Shown here one piece after another: positions 14,257 through 20,621 of a stretch of DNA of 44,731 nt. Origin of the DNA: an uncultured Acidobacteriota bacterium (GTDB lineage: Bacteria; Acidobacteriota; Thermoanaerobaculia; Gp7-AA8); the NCBI GenBank assembly GCA_937870635.1, contig CALMZP010000111.1, forward strand, positions 1 through 44,731, read 5' to 3'. The translations under genes and the position numbers were made by a program. Below the pieces are notes generated by a model, which was given only the letters and a program-made list of their open reading frames with translations, ran no database searches and had not been told where the DNA came from. Position 1 is the stretch's first letter. Each line of letters opens with the position of its first letter.

Positions 14257-14290
14257 TTGACGGCAACCTGTACTGTGCGCTAACGTTAGC
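14257..14290 (+). promoter_or_regulatory. Candidate promoter and 12-bp palindrome upstream of the LysM gene
   Basis: TTGACG (14257-14262) is a good -35 box. TAACGT (14281-14286), 18 bases later, keeps the conserved TA...T of a -10 box. The -10 lies inside the perfect palindrome GCTAACGTTAGC (14279-14290), a possible repressor site. A strong Shine-Dalgarno sequence (GGGAGGGG) precedes the ATG at 14329. Confidence 0.4.
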
Positions 14291-14328
14291 CCTGAACCAC
14301 GTTCTTAAAAGGACCTGGGAGGGGACAG

Positions 14329-15483
14329 ATGGTCAGTGTGCGTAGGGTGGCTCCCGTTCTCCTTTTGTTGATGGCGCTTCCGCTGTATGCGCAGAAGCAG
14401 TCGTCTCGTCCGCCGAAGAACCTTCACAAGGTGGGCGATCACTGGACGGCGTACAACCCCCCAGACCCGGCGACGTATCCGGCCAATGCCCGGACTCACA
14501 CGATCGTTGTCGGCGATACGCTGTGGGATCTCGCTCAGACGTACTACGGTAACGCCTACCTGTGGCCGCAGCTGTGGGAGTCGAACACCTGGATCACCGA
14601 CGCGCACTGGATCTATCCGGGTGACGTGCTCCTGGTTGAAGGTGAGGCGTCAGGCGCCAGTGTTGCGACAGACACAACCACGACGACGTCGGAAACCGAG
14701 ACGACCGCCGAGACGCAGACCGATCCGTCGACCATCGTCGCTGCCGAGATCAAGCGTGAAGCCACACCCATTCCGCTCGGCACGGAAGCCGACGTCTATT
14801 GCTATGGCTACATCGGGCATCCCGAGGAGCCGATGCCGAACTTCGTGGCAGGCTTCGAGGATGTCGAGGTCATGTATCAGCCGGGCCTCCTCAACTCACA
14901 GGAGGCGGGCGCGAGCGCAGGCGACCTCGTCTTCGTGACGGGAGGAACCTCCACCGGCCTCGTGGCCGGTGAAACCTACATGGTGATCGAGCCGGCCGAG
15001 ACGGTCGTGCATCCGCGCAGCAAGGAAGTCATCGGCCGCCAGTACAACTATCAGGGACAGGTGCGCATCCTGTGCGCCGAGGAAACCACGGCGCGTGCAG
15101 TGATCACGCAGTCGTGCCGCGAGATCAAGCTTGGCACGCGTCTCAAACCGGTGCCGCAGCTGCCGATTCCGATCGCCCGAGTACCGGACATGCCCGCCTT
15201 CTGCGACGTCCCGAGCGGACGCTCCACCGGCTTTATCGTCGAATCGCAGGACTGGGAGCTCGGTCTCGGCGAAGGCAACCTCGTGCAGGTCAACCTCGGC
15301 CGCGACGATCAGGTCCAGCCCGGCGACTTCCTCGTCGTCTACCGCGACAGCCCGATTGCCGGCCAGCCGCGCCAGATCCTCGGCGAGATCGGGATTCTGA
15401 CGACGGAATCGAGAACGGCCACCGGCAAGATCGTGGCGATGCGGCGCGTCATGCAGATCGGCGATTACGTCGAGCGGCGCTGA
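14329..15483 (+). CDS. Secreted LysM-domain protein
   Basis: A 384-residue protein with a signal peptide (MVSVRRVAPVLLLLMALPLYAQ) and one LysM domain at about 56-104 (THTIVVGDTLWDLAQTYYGNAYLWPQLWESN..IYPGDVLLV), which binds peptidoglycan. A Thr/Glu-rich linker follows (about 115-135), then a C-terminal part of about 240 residues with beta-strand character and repeated GD-[LF]-[LV]-x-V turns (AGDLVFV, PGDFLVVY). The C-terminal domain is not one I recognise; four or so Cys residues could form disulfides. It lies downstream of a lytic transglycosylase, consistent with cell-wall work, but is separated from it by the heptad element and has its own promoter and terminator. Confidence 0.88.
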   Translation: MVSVRRVAPVLLLLMALPLYAQKQSSRPPKNLHKVGDHWTAYNPPDPATYPANARTHTIVVGDTLWDLAQTYYGNAYLWPQLWESNTWITDAHWIYPGDVLLVEGEASGASVATDTTTTTSETETTAETQTDPSTIVAAEIKREATPIPLGTEADVYCYGYIGHPEEPMPNFVAGFEDVEVMYQPGLLNSQEAGASAGDLVFVTGGTSTGLVAGETYMVIEPAETVVHPRSKEVIGRQYNYQGQVRILCAEETTARAVITQSCREIKLGTRLKPVPQLPIPIARVPDMPAFCDVPSGRSTGFIVESQDWELGLGEGNLVQVNLGRDDQVQPGDFLVVYRDSPIAGQPRQILGEIGILTTESRTATGKIVAMRRVMQIGDYVERR

Positions 15484-15510
15484 GAAAACAGAGACAAAGG
15501 GCCGGAGAGG

Positions 15511-15552
15511 AGCGGCGGCAGGAACACGAACCTGCCGCCGCTTCGTTTTTTT
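15511..15552 (+). terminator. Rho-independent terminator after the LysM gene
   Basis: A perfect 12-bp GC-rich stem (AGCGGCGGCAGG 15511-15522 with CCTGCCGCCGCT 15531-15542) has an 8-base loop and is followed by TCGTTTTTTT. It ends the LysM transcript 18 bases before the tRNA gene. Confidence 0.92.
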
Positions 15553-15555
15553 CAG

Positions 15556-15561
15556 TAGAAT
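15556..15561 (+). promoter_or_regulatory. -10 box of the tRNA gene
   Basis: TAGAAT (five of six matches to TATAAT) lies nine bases before the 5' end of the tRNA. The -35 region falls in the stem of the preceding terminator and is a poor match. The same TAGAATCG sequence precedes the M20 operon at 8404. Confidence 0.45.
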
Positions 15562-15570
15562 CGCCCGTCC

Positions 15571-15646
15571 GGGTCCATAGCTCAGCGGTTAGAGCTACCG
15601 GCTCATAACCGGCAGGTCCCAGGTTCGAATCCTGGTGGACCCACCA
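15571..15646 (+). tRNA. tRNA-Met (anticodon CAT; tRNA-Ile2 not excluded)
   Basis: A complete cloverleaf with encoded CCA. The acceptor stem GGGTCCA pairs with TGGACCC, the discriminator base is A, and the D arm is AGCTCAGCGGTTAGAGCT. The anticodon loop is CTCATAA with CAT, on a CCGG/CCGG stem plus one A-C mismatch at the outermost pair. The T arm is CCAGG-TTCGAAT-CCTGG. It is not an initiator tRNA, because it lacks the three G-C pairs flanking the anticodon loop and the mismatched first pair. A CAT anticodon can also belong to tRNA-Ile2 after lysidine modification; the U4-A69 pair argues mildly for Met. Confidence 0.93.
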
Positions 15647-15712
15647 AGGCGAATGGCTGATTTCAAACTCAATAGCAGGTGTTGCGCGCGCGACGGAGAC
15701 GATCCGGCGGGC

Positions 15713-15748
15713 AAAGGCGTTCCGACCATGGAACGCCTTTTTTGTTTT
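15713..15748 (+). terminator. Rho-independent terminator between the tRNA and the Cys4 gene
   Basis: A perfect 11-bp stem (AAAGGCGTTCC 15713-15723 with GGAACGCCTTT 15730-15740) has a 6-base loop and is followed by TTTGTTTT. It ends only a base or two before the Shine-Dalgarno sequence AAGGAGAA of the next gene, leaving no room for a promoter between them. It either ends the tRNA transcript imperfectly or works as an attenuator for the downstream operon. Confidence 0.85.
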
Positions 15749-15762
15749 CAAGGAGAACGTAT

Positions 15763-16473
15763 TTGAGCACTGACGTCGAGAAACTGTGGGAGCTCCAGAG
15801 TGTCCTGTCGCAGCTGGGCGACCGCGAAAAGCAGATGAGCCAGAAGCCGGAATCATTTGCCGCGGTCGATCGGGAGTACCAGGCGGCCGACCAGGAGATG
15901 TCGAGGCTCACCCAATCGATCGACCAGATCGCGAAGGAACGACGCCGTGTCGACGGAGAGCTGGCCGATCAGCAGGAGCTTCTGAAGAAATACCAGGGGA
16001 ACCTGATGCAGGTGAAGAACCAGCAGCAGTACGCGGCGGCGTGGAAAGAAATCGACGCGACCCGCAAGCACGTCAAGGAGCTCGAGGAATCAGTGCTGAA
16101 GAGCATGGGCGAATCGGACGGCCTGCAGGCACAGCTCGATGCGCGCAAGGCCGGCCACGACGAGCTGAAGGAGCGCCACGACGCTGCCTATGCGCAGTGG
16201 CAGTCTTCGCTCGGCGACCTTCGCAAGGAAGCGGACGAGCTCCGGAAGAAGGCGGAGGGAATCGAGGCCCAGATCCCGCCGCGGCTGCGCGACGAGTTCC
16301 ACAAGATCTTCCGGCAGAGAGGCGGAATCGCCGTCACGCGCGTGGTCAACGAGTCGTGCACCGGTTGCCGGACGAGAGTGCGACCCGCGCTGTATCAGCA
16401 GTTGAACCGGGGGGAGCTCGCCCGGTGCGAGGGATGCCACCGCATCCTCTATCTCGAGAAGGCTGCATCCTGA
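15763..16473 (+). CDS. Coiled-coil protein with C-terminal C4 zinc ribbon
   Basis: A 236-residue cytoplasmic protein. About residues 1-185 are a long antiparallel coiled coil rich in Glu/Lys/Gln. Then follow PPRLRDEFHKIFRQRGGIAVTRV and a C4 zinc ribbon (CTGC near 205-208 and CEGC near 226-229). This is the zf-RING_7 / DUF164 type of protein, often encoded next to RNase H and YggS/DivIVA genes. Its molecular role is unclear (nucleic-acid binding or an adaptor are possible). The start is TTG 15763 with AAGGAGAA (15749-15756) before it; the longer frame would run through the terminator. First gene of a six-gene operon ending with hutI. Confidence 0.88.
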   Translation: MSTDVEKLWELQSVLSQLGDREKQMSQKPESFAAVDREYQAADQEMSRLTQSIDQIAKERRRVDGELADQQELLKKYQGNLMQVKNQQQYAAAWKEIDATRKHVKELEESVLKSMGESDGLQAQLDARKAGHDELKERHDAAYAQWQSSLGDLRKEADELRKKAEGIEAQIPPRLRDEFHKIFRQRGGIAVTRVVNESCTGCRTRVRPALYQQLNRGELARCEGCHRILYLEKAAS

Positions 16474-16904
16474 AGGTCACCGCTTTCGTCGATGGCGCGT
16501 CGCGCGGGAATCCAGGCCCGGCGGGCTATGGTGTCTACATGCGCACCGAATCTGGAGAAGTGATCGAGATCTCCGGCTTCCTCGGTAAGACGACCAACAA
16601 CGTCGCCGAGTACGAAGGCCTCCTGGAGGCACTGCGCACGGCGACGGACGAGGGGGCTACCGAGCTCGAAATCGTGTCGGACTCCGAGCTGCTGGTCAAG
16701 CAGATGCTCGGCGTCTATCGGGTCAAGCATCCCAACCTGCAGCCTCTGCACGAGCAGGCCAAACAGATGGCCCGGCGGTTCCGGCGCTTCTCGATCCGCC
16801 ACACGCTGCGGGCAGGGAACAAGGATGCCGACCGGCTGGCCAACGTCGCCGTCGACCGCGCCGCAGGGCGTGCGCTGGACCGTCATCGCGATGCTGCTTC
16901 CTGA
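16470..16904 (+). CDS. Ribonuclease H-like protein (RNase HI family)
   Basis: Hydrolyses RNA in RNA-DNA hybrids. The 144-residue protein has the full DEDD active site: Asp in FVDGASRGNPGPAGYG, Glu in NNVAEYEGLLEAL, Asp in IVSDSELLVKQM and Asp in AGNKDADRLAN. Only a CTG codon (16470, overlapping the preceding stop as CTGA, with GAGAAGG 7 bases upstream) or an ATC fits as start; the first downstream ATG would delete the catalytic FVDGAS strand. A rare CTG start coupled to the upstream gene is the best reading. It belongs to the reverse-transcriptase-like RNase HI subgroup without an N-terminal hybrid-binding domain. It overlaps the next gene by 14 bases. Confidence 0.88.
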   Translation: MKVTAFVDGASRGNPGPAGYGVYMRTESGEVIEISGFLGKTTNNVAEYEGLLEALRTATDEGATELEIVSDSELLVKQMLGVYRVKHPNLQPLHEQAKQMARRFRRFSIRHTLRAGNKDADRLANVAVDRAAGRALDRHRDAAS

Positions 16905-17562
16905 AGAGATCCGCGCGAACCTGACCGCCGTGCAGCGACGGATCGTCGCTGCCTGCGACGGGTGCGACCGGCGGCCCGAAGCGATCACGCTCGTCGCCGT
17001 GACGAAGACATTTCCGGCTGAGGCGGTTGCAGCCGCCATCGCTGCGGGGGCGACAGACGTCGGCGAGAACAGGGTGCAGGAGGCTCGCCACAAGAAACCG
17101 CTCGTCGCCGCTCCGGCACGATGGCATCTCATCGGCCACCTGCAGTCGAACAAGGCGAAGGACGCCGCGCGTCTGTTCGACCTGATTCACACCATCGATT
17201 CCGCCGAGCTCGCTGACAAGGTCGGGAAGGCCGCGGCGGCGGCCGGCAGGCGCCTGGAAGTGCTGATCGAGGTCAACATCGGCCGCGAGCCGCAGAAGGC
17301 GGGTACCGATCCCGCAGATGTGTCGAAGCTGGCGGACGTGATCCGGAACATCGGCTCGCTGTCGCTGGAGGGGCTGATGACGATCCCGCCGCACGGCGAG
17401 GCCGAGGCGATGCGTCCGTATTTTCGTGAGCTGCGAAAGATGAAGGAAGACCTCGGTCTCCGGCATCTGTCGATGGGCATGACCGACGACTTCGAGGTCG
17501 CGATCGAAGAGGGAGCCACCATCATCCGCGTCGGCCGTGCCATTTTCGGAAGCAGAGGGTGA
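16891..17562 (+). CDS. YggS/PLPBP-family pyridoxal-phosphate-binding protein
   Basis: A 223-residue single-domain PLP protein of the YggS/PROSC family, involved in vitamin B6 homeostasis and without known catalysis. The PLP lysine is in ITLVAVTKTFP. GENRVQEARHK, WHLIGHLQSNKAK, VLIEVNIGREPQKAG, LEGLMTIPP and LSMGMTDDFEVAIEEGATIIRVGRAIFG are all family signatures. The start ATG 16891 agrees with the family's short N terminus (LPEEIRANL). In many bacteria yggS precedes yggT and divIVA in the division cluster, which is the order here. Confidence 0.94.
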   Translation: MLLPEEIRANLTAVQRRIVAACDGCDRRPEAITLVAVTKTFPAEAVAAAIAAGATDVGENRVQEARHKKPLVAAPARWHLIGHLQSNKAKDAARLFDLIHTIDSAELADKVGKAAAAAGRRLEVLIEVNIGREPQKAGTDPADVSKLADVIRNIGSLSLEGLMTIPPHGEAEAMRPYFRELRKMKEDLGLRHLSMGMTDDFEVAIEEGATIIRVGRAIFGSRG

Positions 17563-17563
17563 C

Positions 17564-17893
17564 TTGGCGTTCCTCGAGCCATTTTTCCGCGTCCTTCTGA
17601 TCGTCCTCGAGTTTCTCCAGTGGCTGATCCTGGCCTGGGTGATCATTTCGTGGATCCTGTTTTTCGCCAGACAGAGCTCGTTCCGGTGGCGTCACAAGCA
17701 GATCTTCGGGATTCTCGAGCAGCTGAACGACATCTTCACGCGCATGACCTACCCCTTCCTCCGGCCGTTCCGGCGGATGCTGAGGGGGGTGAATACCGCG
17801 GGGATCGACTGGTCGCCACTCCTCCTGATTCTGGCCATCGTGCTCCTGCGCGGGCTGATCGTGGCGCTCTGGGGGACTATACTTCGGGGGTGA
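17564..17893 (+). CDS. YggT-family membrane protein
   Basis: A roughly 109-residue membrane protein with two hydrophobic spans (about 8-35 and 83-105) around a basic loop with RMTYPFLRPFRRMLRG, the typical YggT pattern (P-[FI]-L-x-P-x-R). The function is poorly known; it is commonly clustered with yggS, divIVA and sepF and linked to osmotic tolerance or division. The start is taken as TTG 17564, just after the YggS stop, preceded by AGAGGG; a GTG at 17537 is the alternative. Confidence 0.85.
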   Translation: MAFLEPFFRVLLIVLEFLQWLILAWVIISWILFFARQSSFRWRHKQIFGILEQLNDIFTRMTYPFLRPFRRMLRGVNTAGIDWSPLLLILAIVLLRGLIVALWGTILRG

Positions 17894-17912
17894 GCTGGCC
17901 GGGAGGGTGAAC

Positions 17913-18413
17913 ATGCATCTCACAGCGCTGGATATACAGAAACAGACCTTTTCGAAGAAGTTCAAGGGATTCAACGTCGACGAGGTCCGCGCCTATCTCC
18001 ATCTCATCGCTGAGGAAGTGGAGCGGCTGGTGCGCGATGTCGACCGCCTGAGCCGCGAGAACGCGATGCTCCGCGAAGATCTCGACGATCATTCTCACCG
18101 CGAGCAGATCCTCAAGGACACGCTCCTCTCTGCGCAGAAAGTATCGGAAGATGTCCGCGCGACGGCTCACAAGGACGCCGAGCTGATCGTGAAGGACGCC
18201 GAGCTCCTGTCGGAACGCCTGGTGTCGCAGGCGATGTCACGCGTGGCCGACCTCGAGAAGGCAATCCAGGATCTGAAGATCGAGCGCAAGGTGGCGCGCA
18301 ACAAGCTGCAGGGGACTCTGGACCTCGTGCAGCAGCTCCTGGTGCTCGACGCCGAAGAAGAGGCGAACGAACTGCCCATCACGGCCATGTTCCGCGCCAA
18401 CAACCGGAGCTGA
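17913..18413 (+). CDS. DivIVA-domain protein
   Basis: A 166-residue coiled-coil protein. Its N terminus (LTALDIQKQTFSKKFKGFNVDEVRAYLHLIAEEVERL) is the membrane-binding DivIVA domain, which senses curved membranes at poles and septa. The rest is parallel coiled coil with a second domain (about 60-140) and a short acidic tail. DivIVA proteins place division or polar-growth machinery. The start ATG 17913 has GGAGGG (17902-17907) at normal spacing; a GTG two codons upstream is less likely. It follows yggS-yggT as in many division clusters and touches hutI (TGATG). Confidence 0.92.
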   Translation: MHLTALDIQKQTFSKKFKGFNVDEVRAYLHLIAEEVERLVRDVDRLSRENAMLREDLDDHSHREQILKDTLLSAQKVSEDVRATAHKDAELIVKDAELLSERLVSQAMSRVADLEKAIQDLKIERKVARNKLQGTLDLVQQLLVLDAEEEANELPITAMFRANNRS

Positions 18414-19675
18414 TGCTCCTCGTCCGGAACCTCTCGCAGATCGCGACGCCCGCCGGCAGGACAGGACTGCGGGGACGCGCGATGCGCGAGCTGCGTGTCG
18501 TCGAGCGCGGAGTGATCGTCATCGACGGCGAACGGTTCGTGTGGACGGGGGTCGAGTCGCAGATGCCCGAGTCGATTCGCCCGGCGATCAGTGACGACTT
18601 TGATGCGCGCGGCGCCACGGCGCTGCCCGGTTTTGTGGACTCGCACACCCACATTCCTTTCGCCGGATTCCGCGAGTCGGAGTTCAATCGCCGCCTTCAG
18701 GGAGAGACTTACGAACAGGTAGCCGCCTCCGGCGGCGGCATTGCGTCCACGGTGAGATCGACACGCGCCGCATCGGAAGAAGAGCTTGCGTCGAATGTGC
18801 TCGCTCGCGCGCGGATGATGGCGCGCTACGGCACCACCACCGTCGAGGCGAAAAGCGGGTACGGTCTCGACAAGGAGTGCGAGCTCAAACAGCTGCGGGC
18901 GATCCGGCGCGCCGCGGCGGATTCCCCGGTGCGTCTCGTGCCCACGTGTCTCGCCGCGCATGAATTTCCGCCGGAGAGCCGCGGCAGCGAGATGGCCCGC
19001 GAGGGTTGGGTCTCGACCGTCATCGGAGAGATTCTTCCGGCTGTTGCCGAAGAAAAGCTCGCCGTGTTCTGCGATGCCTTCGTCGAGCGGGGCGTCTTCA
19101 CGCGAGACCAGGGAGAACGCGTGCTCCGCGCGGGCGCAGCGCTGGGCATGACGCCCCGGCTTCATGCCGATGAGTTGAGCGACACCAACGGCGCATCGCT
19201 CGCGGCGTCGGTCGGCGCGGCATCCGCGGACCACCTCATGCAGGTTTCCGACGCCGGCATCAAAGCGCTGGCGGCATCCGACACGGTCGCCAACCTCCTG
19301 CCGGGCACGAGCCTCTTCCTGATGTCCGAGCGATTCGCGCCGGCGCGCAGATTCATCGAGGCAGGCGCGATCGTGTCGCTCTCGACGGACTGCAACCCCG
19401 GCTCTTCCATGACCGAGTCGATGCAGATCGTGATGCAGCTCGCCACGCTCAGGATGCGGATGACCGTTGAGGAGTCCATCACCGCGGCCACGCTGAACGG
19501 CGCACACTCGTTACGGATGGCGCACGAGATCGGGTCGATCGAGCCCGGCAAAAGAGCGGACCTCGTCCTGATCGACGCGCCGTCGTACCTCCACCTCGTC
19601 TATCACTTCGGGGTCAACCTGGTGACGGCGGTGTTCCGGGACGGGAAGGTCGTTCCGTTAACCGTTAACCGTTAA
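18413..19675 (+). CDS. hutI: Imidazolonepropionase
   Basis: Hydrolyses 4-imidazolone-5-propanoate to N-formimino-L-glutamate, the third step of histidine breakdown. The 420-residue amidohydrolase-fold protein has FVDSHTHIPFAGFRESEF with the metal-binding His pair, TTTVEAKSGYGLD, a later His in HADE (PRLHADELSDT), SADHLMQVS, SLSTDCNPGSS and the C-terminal GSIEPGKRADLVLIDAPSYLHLVYHFGVN. Its ATG shares a base with the DivIVA stop (TGATG). No other hut gene is nearby. The last six residues, PLTVNR, and the stop codon are encoded by the CCGTTAA heptad array at 19655-19682 and replace what is probably the original end. Confidence 0.95.
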   Translation: MLLVRNLSQIATPAGRTGLRGRAMRELRVVERGVIVIDGERFVWTGVESQMPESIRPAISDDFDARGATALPGFVDSHTHIPFAGFRESEFNRRLQGETYEQVAASGGGIASTVRSTRAASEEELASNVLARARMMARYGTTTVEAKSGYGLDKECELKQLRAIRRAAADSPVRLVPTCLAAHEFPPESRGSEMAREGWVSTVIGEILPAVAEEKLAVFCDAFVERGVFTRDQGERVLRAGAALGMTPRLHADELSDTNGASLAASVGAASADHLMQVSDAGIKALAASDTVANLLPGTSLFLMSERFAPARRFIEAGAIVSLSTDCNPGSSMTESMQIVMQLATLRMRMTVEESITAATLNGAHSLRMAHEIGSIEPGKRADLVLIDAPSYLHLVYHFGVNLVTAVFRDGKVVPLTVNR

Positions 19676-19682
19676 CCGTTAA
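19655..19682. repeat. Heptad array CCGTTAA at a convergent junction
   Basis: Four exact CCGTTAA units. On the plus strand they encode the last residues and TAA stop (19673-19675) of hutI. On the minus strand they encode the last two residues and stop (19672-19674) of the hydroxyacid dehydrogenase, so the two convergent genes end inside the same repeat and overlap by 4 bases. A shorter copy at 30131-30156 ends the P1 peptidase gene in the same reading frame. Confidence 0.92.
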
Positions 19683-20598
19683 CGTAAAACTCCTGGATCT
19701 TCCGAAACAGGGTCGCTCCCAGTGCGCCGCGGCACTCCCATGTGCAGCCGCCGATGTGCGGCGTGACGATCAGACGCGGGTCGTCTGGAAACCCTGAGGA
19801 GGGGGGCTCGGGGTCGCATACGTCGAGCGCGAGCCCGCCCAGGTGGTTCGACTCGAGCGCCGCCAGCGCAGCCTTCTGGTCGAGGACCTCTCCGCGGGCG
19901 GCATTGATCAGGATCGATCCCTTTTTCAGAAGGCCGATCTCACGCTCACCCATCATTTGTCGCGTCTCGGCCGTAAGAGGGACATGAAGTGTGACGATCG
20001 CGGAGGTGGCGAGCAGCGCGTCGAGCGAGGGCACCCGCTGGGCGCCGTGTTCCGCGAAATCGGCTTCGGAGATGTAGGGATCGACCGCGTCGACGCTCAT
20101 CCCGAAGGTGGCCGCGAGCCGCGCCACGCGGCGGCCAACCTGTCCCAGGCCAACGATGCCGAGGCGGTAGTAGCGCATCTCGTGGCGGGTGGCGCAGTCT
20201 TCGCGCGGCCAGCGTCCCGCTGTCGTCTCGCGCGTGTAAAAGGGGATGGTCCGGGTGAGGTTGAGGATGTAGCCGATGACGAGCTCGGCGACCGCATTCG
20301 CGTTCTCGCCGGGAAGGTTGAGGATGGTGATGCCTCGCTTCCGGGCGGCACGGTCGTCGATGTTGTCGATTCCGCTCGTGGCCTGAGCGATGAGCTCGAG
20401 CGATTTCGCATTCTCGATGACCCTCCTCGTGACCTTGTTGTAGGCGCGAGTGACCAGGATCGCCGCATCCCCAACGATGGCCGCCAGGTCCTCCTCGGAA
20501 CGGACGGGCTGGACGCGGACGTCGAATCTCCCGTCGGCGCGAGCCATCACCGGGAGCTGCGGATCGACGTCGGCGGCGATGAGGAGTGTCTTGCGCAT
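19672..20598 (-). CDS. D-2-hydroxyacid dehydrogenase (phosphoglycerate dehydrogenase-like)
   Basis: An NAD-dependent D-2-hydroxyacid dehydrogenase of 308 residues. It has the substrate-domain segment QATSGIDNIDDRAARKRGITILNLPGENANAVAELVIGYIL, the Rossmann motif GIVGLGQVGRRVA, INAARGEVLD with the catalytic Arg, CDPEPP with the Glu and TPHIGGCTWEC with the catalytic His. The best match in pattern is the SerA-like group (3-phosphoglycerate dehydrogenase without ACT domain), but other substrates cannot be excluded. It starts 23 bases from the divergent YfhO-like gene. Its 3' end lies in the heptad array shared with hutI. Confidence 0.88.
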   Translation of the reverse strand: MRKTLLIAADVDPQLPVMARADGRFDVRVQPVRSEEDLAAIVGDAAILVTRAYNKVTRRVIENAKSLELIAQATSGIDNIDDRAARKRGITILNLPGENANAVAELVIGYILNLTRTIPFYTRETTAGRWPREDCATRHEMRYYRLGIVGLGQVGRRVARLAATFGMSVDAVDPYISEADFAEHGAQRVPSLDALLATSAIVTLHVPLTAETRQMMGEREIGLLKKGSILINAARGEVLDQKAALAALESNHLGGLALDVCDPEPPSSGFPDDPRLIVTPHIGGCTWECRGALGATLFRKIQEFYVNG

Positions 20599-20621
20599 CA
20601 GTCCGCGCAGGATAAACTGCG

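Noticed and set aside
15571-15646. Initiator tRNA-Met
   Set aside because: It lacks the initiator features (unpaired first acceptor position, three G-C pairs below the anticodon loop).
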